Positions 58,944 to 64,000 of a stretch of 64,000 nucleotides of DNA are shown piece by piece (the stretch's first letter is position 1; each line of letters begins with the position of its first letter). The DNA is from Polynucleobacter sp. 15G-AUS-farblos (GTDB lineage Bacteria; Pseudomonadota; Gammaproteobacteria; Burkholderiales; Burkholderiaceae). The notes below the pieces were generated by a model. That model did no database searches. It was not told the DNA's origin and saw only the letters and a list, made by a program, of their open reading frames with translations. A program made the position numbers and the translations under genes. The stretch spans positions 124,001-188,000 of the forward strand of contig NZ_JACVOM010000002.1 of NCBI RefSeq assembly GCF_018882445.1, read 5' to 3'.

Positions 58944-60089
58944 TTAACGTCTAAACCCGCCCATATGACCGCCACCAAATCCGCCGCCGCCACCGAAGCC
59001 TCCGCCAGCTCGGCCTCCTCCAAAACGATCTTGGTTAGCATCAAAACGGGCTTGTTCACGGAAGGCATTTTCTTGCGCAGCCTCACGATAGGCATTTGGG
59101 TTCGCTCGATCTTGTTGATACGCGTTGCGCGATTCCTGATTCAGGCGATCAGCCTGTGCTCGCTCTTGCGGGCTAGCATCTCTCTGAAAAGTATTATCAG
59201 CTCTTTGCGCAGTGTTCCTAAGGTCCTGACGATCTTGAGGTGTGGCATTACTCCGCCAATCATTAAGCAGTCTTTGCTGGTTCTGAACATTGCTCGGGCC
59301 GATTAAGCCACGTGAAGGATTGTTGGCGTTGTTCACGTTAATCGTGCCATCAGACCAAGCTGGTGTTGCCCAGAATGCGTCGCCCACAGCTAGACCTAAA
59401 CCAAATCCCATTGCGCCCCATGCTGGGTTATAGGCAGGATATGGTGGATAGTCTGGATAAGGCCATGCGCCATAAACCATCGTTGGGTTATAAGTCGGGA
59501 CATACACTGTCTGGGCATTGCTCGGCCCAATCAAAATATTGCCAGCAGCATCGGTAGTCACCGTCATCTGCGGAGATGTCTTTAGGGTGCCAGCTTGGAT
59601 TGCGCGCTTTCTGAGGGACTGCACCGCCTTGAGCGTATCCGCGGGTTGTAGCTTATAGGCATTACCGAGGTTCTGAGTCCATTGCAACTTCGAACCCATC
59701 ATATTGAATGCCTGCGGAAATGAGATCAATGATTTAACACTGTCATTCCATGACTGCGCCTTCAGTGCATTTTGCAAATCGACTCCCTGGATTGCCGCAT
59801 TACTTGCTCTCCAGTTGTAAGCTTCTGCAATTTCTAATGGGTATGTAGAGGCCAAGAGCATTAAAGATAATAAAGAGTCGGGATACAAGGCGATCGGAGA
59901 AACTAAAGACTCCAATTGGGCATTTGTGAGCGTCTGCGGAGCACCACTATACGAAGCACTTTGCATATAGGTCGGTGGGTAAGCGTATTGCGAATACGGT
60001 TTGTAGTTATTGCTACAAGAAACTACACCCAAAAGAAGAGAGCAGCCTACGAGACTAATTCGCACTTGCTTTCTCATTCTCATTTTCAT
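58944..60089 (-). CDS. DUF3300 domain lipoprotein
   Basis: The 381-residue protein has a lipoprotein-like signal (LVGCSLLLGVVSCSNN). The DUF3300 domain follows at about residues 50-225 (LESLVSPIALYPDSLLSLML, QSWNDSVKSLISFPQAFNMM, QTVYVPTYNPTMVYGAWPYP). An Asn/Arg/Gln-rich disordered part and a Gly-rich tail (RAGGGFGGGGGFGGGHMGG) end it. The function is unknown. TTGGAG precedes the ATG. It forms a two-gene unit with the Rap1a/Tai-like gene. Confidence 0.88.
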   Translation of the reverse strand: MKMRMRKQVRISLVGCSLLLGVVSCSNNYKPYSQYAYPPTYMQSASYSGAPQTLTNAQLESLVSPIALYPDSLLSLMLLASTYPLEIAEAYNWRASNAAIQGVDLQNALKAQSWNDSVKSLISFPQAFNMMGSKLQWTQNLGNAYKLQPADTLKAVQSLRKRAIQAGTLKTSPQMTVTTDAAGNILIGPSNAQTVYVPTYNPTMVYGAWPYPDYPPYPAYNPAWGAMGFGLGLAVGDAFWATPAWSDGTINVNNANNPSRGLIGPSNVQNQQRLLNDWRSNATPQDRQDLRNTAQRADNTFQRDASPQERAQADRLNQESRNAYQQDRANPNAYREAAQENAFREQARFDANQDRFGGGRAGGGFGGGGGFGGGHMGGFRR

Positions 60090-60130
60090 AAATACTCCAA
60101 GATCTTCTATCGCTAATTACAAGAAATGTC

Positions 60131-60751
60131 TTAACCCGGTCTAAACAAATAACCTGATCGGGCTTTGTCGCGACGCTTTCGATACACCACATGAATACAG
60201 GAGATTAGCGCCCATAAGCACAACAACGGATCTAAGACGTAATCCCAAAGATTCGTCGATTCATGCCAATGCCCTGCCCAAGCCACTATTGCAATTGCAA
60301 TAATCCAAACCCCTTTAGTCCATCCCAATAAGCCGCACACCAAAGCAAACGTAGTAATCGCAATCAATAAGCCTAAAGAGCCATAGCCCCAGACATAGGG
60401 ATCCAACATTCCAAGACCTAAGGCCAAGGGATAGAAAAGAATGGCAATGATCGAAAGCGCAATACGAAACGCAAGAGGCACAGGACGACTTGGAAGCAAG
60501 ACTGAGCTCCAAAGCAAGAGAGTCAAGACCACACTCAGATCGCCAGTCACTCCGCGAACATATGCCACCAAGGGAAGTTCAAGCGATAAGCCAATTGGCC
60601 AGAAGAAGGGATTAGTCAAAAGCAATACCGAGAACCATTTGATTGGCATTGCCAATGGCTTGCTCATCATTGTTTGCACTAGCCAGACAATGACAACTGC
60701 GCAAGTGATAGATAGCTCTACTAAGGCAAAAGTTTGCATCCACTGCATCAT
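60131..60751 (-). CDS. Polytopic membrane protein of unknown function
   Basis: The 206-residue protein has six or seven hydrophobic helices, a conserved-looking loop LLTNPFFWPIGLSLELPLV, and a basic C-terminus (VVYRKRRDKARSG). I do not recognise the family. Its ATG overlaps the stop of the Asp-box gene (ATGA), making it the third gene of the GT39/Asp-box unit. It may help move or flip a lipid-linked product, which is inference from context only. Confidence 0.75.
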   Translation of the reverse strand: MMQWMQTFALVELSITCAVVIVWLVQTMMSKPLAMPIKWFSVLLLTNPFFWPIGLSLELPLVAYVRGVTGDLSVVLTLLLWSSVLLPSRPVPLAFRIALSIIAILFYPLALGLGMLDPYVWGYGSLGLLIAITTFALVCGLLGWTKGVWIIAIAIVAWAGHWHESTNLWDYVLDPLLCLWALISCIHVVYRKRRDKARSGYLFRPG

Positions 60752-62019
60752 GGTTGCACCTCTTTAGTTTGAGACTCTGGAACTGGGGCAGATGAAACCG
60801 GCAATTGCTTATAAGCGCGTGTTAGCCACGCTGATGAAAAATGCATATGACGAATCTTTTTTCGATTCCACGTGTAAACAAGATGCGCATCCTGACCATC
60901 GGTACTCACAAGATAAGGATATGAGAACTCTTTGCGTTGATCATTAGGCAAAGCCTCATCATCTTCAAGCACCTGAATTACCTGCCACTGATCGGATTGC
61001 GGCTGCTTCATGAGCATGACAAGACGATGGCGCCCCACCTCAATATTATTCAGTACCAATAAACGAATGCCATTCTTTAAAGTTAAGCCAGCAAGTGCTG
61101 AATTTGGATTGGCAATCGGGAGATCTTCAGACGGCTGCCAGGATTGTCCGGCATCCTGCGTCAGACTGACCGGTATATTTTTTGGGAGCCCTGAACTTCG
61201 GGTTTGTCGAAAGAGTGCTGCAGCAGCTTGTGGATCATTCACGAATATCACGGGCTGGATTGCGCTGCGTCCAGAACTCATTCTGCGCTTATCAATAACT
61301 TGATTTCCCTCCACCCTCAAGAACTCACCAAATCGTCCAATCCACTCATGGTAAGCAGGCAAACCTAGACGGCCATCACTAAAGTGCAAAGCGGGTGACT
61401 TCACCAAGGTACTTAAGTTCAATAATGGCGAGCTGATCAAACGTTGTGGGCGACTCCAAGTAAGACCCTCATCATCTGAAATCAGCGTAGAAATCGAACT
61501 GCCTGCCCAACCCCCAATAGAAACCGTAACAAAAAATAATTGCAGCCGACCATCAGCCATTCTGCTGGGAACAGGATTACCCAACTTGGCAATGTAGCGT
61601 TGTAATCCCTTTTCGGCGCCCACTCGATCAATGACAACCGTAGGCGCAGTCCATAATCCAGAATGCGGATCAAATACTGCACTATTAATGACTACATCAG
61701 GCGCACCCTCCCGACTACCAGCAAACCAAAATGCCCGAAGAGCGCCATCATTTAGTGCAATCAGCGAAGCAGCATGCACTGAAGGAGCGCCAGTGTCTGG
61801 CAACCAAGTAGCGCGTGGATTAGCCACAGTAGGCTGACTAATTACTTTATTTTGTGCTTGCTTAGTCGTCGACGTCATTGCAGGCGCTTGCTCGACTTGC
61901 TCTTCAAGTGCAACTACAGGTTCTGTTACAAATGGCGCCCACGTGGGTCGACTATCTAAATGCAAAAAACCAAGCACGGAGGCGAGCAATAAAAAGCAAA
62001 GTGCAATCACACGACTCAT
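60748..62019 (-). CDS. Sialidase-like Asp-box (BNR) protein
   Basis: The 423-residue protein has an N-terminal signal anchor (VIALCFLLLASVLGFLHL) and a beta-propeller with Asp-boxes SDDEGLTW (residues 181-188) and TQDAGQSW (287-294). The family region SVHAASLIALNDGALRAFWF, AGSREGAPDVVINSA is also present. The classic FRIP motif and sialidase catalytic triad are not evident, so a different glycan activity or binding is possible. It is translationally coupled on both sides by ATGA overlaps. Confidence 0.82.
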   Translation of the reverse strand: MSRVIALCFLLLASVLGFLHLDSRPTWAPFVTEPVVALEEQVEQAPAMTSTTKQAQNKVISQPTVANPRATWLPDTGAPSVHAASLIALNDGALRAFWFAGSREGAPDVVINSAVFDPHSGLWTAPTVVIDRVGAEKGLQRYIAKLGNPVPSRMADGRLQLFFVTVSIGGWAGSSISTLISDDEGLTWSRPQRLISSPLLNLSTLVKSPALHFSDGRLGLPAYHEWIGRFGEFLRVEGNQVIDKRRMSSGRSAIQPVIFVNDPQAAAALFRQTRSSGLPKNIPVSLTQDAGQSWQPSEDLPIANPNSALAGLTLKNGIRLLVLNNIEVGRHRLVMLMKQPQSDQWQVIQVLEDDEALPNDQRKEFSYPYLVSTDGQDAHLVYTWNRKKIRHMHFSSAWLTRAYKQLPVSSAPVPESQTKEVQP

Positions 62020-63740
62020 CTACAAGCATCCTTTGCTGACAACATGGCTGCAGAGCTCACAACTGGTGTTGCAATAAGATATTCATTCACAAAGAGATAT
62101 TGCCCAAAGTGGCCTTTTAACATTTCTATAATTTCTTCATTCGAGTGTCGCGCCCGCATTTCCATTCTGCGACCAATAATCTGACAGGAATCACATAATT
62201 CTGGCTTTATACCTAATGGAGTTTGTACCAATACCAAAGAATAGCTGCTAGTTAATTTGCTAAGCTCCCCCGCCTCTGATGCCAAGTATCCATGCAAACG
62301 GCTCGATGGCAAAAGTAAGCGAAACTCCTCATCTTTAGCGCGGTAGTCACAAGGCACCCATAGATCCTTATCCTGGACTTGAGCAATGACTTCTGGCGTA
62401 AAGCGGCCCAGCCTACCCTCCAAAGGCGACAAACTGCTAGCCAATCCGAGATAGGTCAAAAAGCAAGCGGCAAGGGCAATCGTTTTGGTGTCCTCTTTTT
62501 TAAATATGCCAAAGATCACCAAACCCAGACTGATGAGCATAAATGCCCAATGTCCATAGGAATAAGTCCATATACCTACATCGCCTTGAAAAGTCGATTG
62601 CTGTAATTGACTGCCAATCCAAATCAAGGCAGAAAAAACAATGGCCTGAAGTATTAAAGCGACTCGGAAACCCCACATTGGTAAACGCTGCCAATGCAAA
62701 GCAATCAATGCAGCAAAAGCAGGCATGACAGGCAAAAGATAGCGACCAGATCGTTGACTAGGCAAACTGAACACAATGAAAAATGCCAACACGAGTAGCA
62801 GTAATAAACTTTCTTCGAATGACAAGAAGCGCCGTTCACGCCAGCATTGAATCAGTGTCGACAAGAGTACTAGAGTAAATAAACCAGCATTGGCAAGTGA
62901 GGTCAGCATCAACATCCAAATACTGTCACCCCCACTCAGCAAGTCCACTAGATAGTTGCTCGTACGCGCATCAAACTTACCTGCATTCTCACCAAGTACA
63001 AACTCTTTCCACACATCAGCAGGATATGGGTCTAAAGCAAACCAAAGCGCAAAAACACCTAAGGCCAGAATGGCGATCAGGCAGACCTTATATAGGTCCA
63101 AGATCAGTGTTTTAGAAATACTCCAGTCACGCCATCGCCAGTAATACAAGCCCAGAGCAAAGCTGGCAGGCACAACGTAAGCAAAGGATTTAGCAAGCAG
63201 TGCTAATCCTAAAGATAGCCCTGCAAAGAGCGGAAAAATCATTTTGGAATTGAAGGCTGATTTGCCCCAATATAAGAGGGCCATAAACGGCAAGCTAATC
63301 CAAAAGACTTCAGGAGGGTCAGTTAAAAACGGACGCCCATAGCGATAGGTAGCAAAAAAGGAGAGCCATACCAAACTAGCTAACAAACCGGTTTTAGTAT
63401 TGCCAGAAAAACGACGCACAGCCAAAAACAGACATAAAGCAGTCAAGCCGGTATAGAGCACACTGGGCCAACGTAAGTTAAATAGTGACCATTGTTCCGC
63501 CCAATCGCTACTAGCGATGCCTTGCCAGAAAATCAATGGGGGCTTGGTGTTCTTCAGCCCCTCCATTTCTGACTGAAGAGGCAGCCATTCCCCGGTTGTG
63601 GCTGTCATACGCACAATGTGCATATAGGGATATTCGTCACCATTTTTAGGTGCAAACCGACTATCTAGCGCGTAAAGGTAGGTAAATACACCTAAAAGGA
63701 GTATTAAGAGTCCTGAACGGTATGAAAATGGACCTCGCAT
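62016..63740 (-). CDS. GT39-family (ArnT-like) membrane glycosyltransferase
   Basis: The 574-residue polytopic protein has about eleven membrane helices. Its first periplasmic loop has APKNGDEYPYMHIVRM with the catalytic acidic pair, followed by GLKNTKPPLIFWQGIASSDW, matching the GT39/PMT_2 pattern of enzymes that transfer sugars from polyprenyl phosphates to lipids or proteins. The C-terminal periplasmic part has cysteines in ELCDSCQIIGRR. It is first in a three-gene overlapping unit. Confidence 0.88.
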   Translation of the reverse strand: MRGPFSYRSGLLILLLGVFTYLYALDSRFAPKNGDEYPYMHIVRMTATTGEWLPLQSEMEGLKNTKPPLIFWQGIASSDWAEQWSLFNLRWPSVLYTGLTALCLFLAVRRFSGNTKTGLLASLVWLSFFATYRYGRPFLTDPPEVFWISLPFMALLYWGKSAFNSKMIFPLFAGLSLGLALLAKSFAYVVPASFALGLYYWRWRDWSISKTLILDLYKVCLIAILALGVFALWFALDPYPADVWKEFVLGENAGKFDARTSNYLVDLLSGGDSIWMLMLTSLANAGLFTLVLLSTLIQCWRERRFLSFEESLLLLLVLAFFIVFSLPSQRSGRYLLPVMPAFAALIALHWQRLPMWGFRVALILQAIVFSALIWIGSQLQQSTFQGDVGIWTYSYGHWAFMLISLGLVIFGIFKKEDTKTIALAACFLTYLGLASSLSPLEGRLGRFTPEVIAQVQDKDLWVPCDYRAKDEEFRLLLPSSRLHGYLASEAGELSKLTSSYSLVLVQTPLGIKPELCDSCQIIGRRMEMRARHSNEEIIEMLKGHFGQYLFVNEYLIATPVVSSAAMLSAKDACR

Positions 63741-63812
63741 AGCTCTAGTTTATAGGGCTTAGAAGCAAGCTGTGAAAAACCAAGGTCAGGTGCTTTTTCT
63801 CATGAGCTTATA

Positions 63813-63842
63813 AGAAATGAATCTGAGTCCATTCTCATTTCT
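63813..63842. promoter_or_regulatory. Inverted repeat upstream of the exported-protein gene
   Basis: AGAAATGA at 63813-63820 and TCATTTCT at 63835-63842 are perfect inverted arms about 80 bases before the ATG at 63921. The inner AATGAGAAT-like half-site on the minus strand recalls Fur boxes. The regulator is not established. Confidence 0.35.
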
Positions 63843-63920
63843 CTCAAGTTCTTGTTTAAGATATGGCTAAGTGAATTTCACTGGCATTAAATACTGAAAA
63901 ATAAAATGGAGATTGTTCCT

Positions 63921-64000
63921 ATGCGAGTAAAACACCTTAAAACGGTACTAATAGCCTCGGCCATGATTGGTCTTGGGCACTGGAGCAGTTCTGCCCTTGC
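63921..64000 (+). CDS. Exported protein (partial, signal peptide only)
   Basis: The ATG at 63921 is preceded by TGGAGA eight bases upstream and opens a frame beginning MRVKHLKTVLIASAMIGLGH and ending in SSSALA at the window edge. It has the basic, hydrophobic and AxA-like parts of a Sec signal peptide. The mature protein lies outside the window, so its nature is unknown. Confidence 0.65.
   Translation, partial: MRVKHLKTVLIASAMIGLGHWSSSAL

Overview
The window looks like chromosomal DNA of a small-genome betaproteobacterium of the Burkholderiaceae, most like Polynucleobacter. This rests on the AT-leaning base composition, tight gene packing, gene orders typical of Burkholderiales (ndk-rlmN-ispG-hisS-yfgM-bamB-der-hfq-hflX-hflKC-hisZ-purA), a phasin, two Bug/TctC solute-binding proteins, type B L31, and AddAB-type rather than RecBCD-type repair nucleases. 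The assignment is by family recognition only; no database was searched.

Layout. 1-15157 (all minus strand): a partial malate synthase G, then a long housekeeping run from ndk down to purA covering nucleotide metabolism, rRNA/tRNA modification, isoprenoid synthesis, the BAM lipoprotein, ribosome-associated GTPases, Hfq and the FtsH-modulating HflK/HflC pair. 15434-20699: a BI-1 family membrane protein (+), a secreted unknown, a tiny membrane peptide, then rlmD, a DnaQ-like exonuclease, an NlpD-like LysM/M23 lipoprotein, pcm and surE in one minus-strand train. 21523-29020: a complete tripartite heavy-metal RND efflux set (CzcA/B/C-like) and an OprB-like carbohydrate porin.

29208-33553: a small accessory island downstream of recR. 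It holds a YafQ/DinJ-type toxin-antitoxin pair, a ParD-like antitoxin gene and a second divergent copy of the recR 3' end. Upstream of it lie recR-ybaB-dnaX, the divergent 4.5S SRP RNA gene, a candidate small membrane ORF and an unknown protein. 33842-36636: phasin, a small membrane peptide, and umuDC behind a good LexA box. 36817-38843: a tartrate/isopropylmalate-type dehydrogenase translationally coupled to a Bug protein. 38946-46461: a TPR/low-complexity protein and AddA/AddB. 46594-52196 (+): trxA, rho, rpmE2, a multi-membrane GT39-like protein and a MATE transporter.

52209-63740: mostly envelope and metabolic genes. These are two exported low-complexity proteins, a Bug protein, dsbB with an upstream DUF5993 partner, a crotonase-family protein, an alpha/beta hydrolase lipoprotein, an FAH-family hydrolase, a SemiSWEET, a pseudogene fragment of a Bug protein, a cytochrome c, a Rap1a/Tai-like protein with a DUF3300 protein, and a tightly overlapping three-gene unit (GT39 glycosyltransferase, Asp-box sialidase-like protein, polytopic membrane protein). 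The window ends in the signal peptide of an exported protein.

The points most worth a second look are the apparent CTG start of hflX, the recR-tail duplication beside the toxin-antitoxin genes, the GT39/Asp-box/membrane operon, and several short membrane ORFs with strong ribosome-binding sites. I saw no tRNA, rRNA, CRISPR array, prophage or intact insertion sequence.
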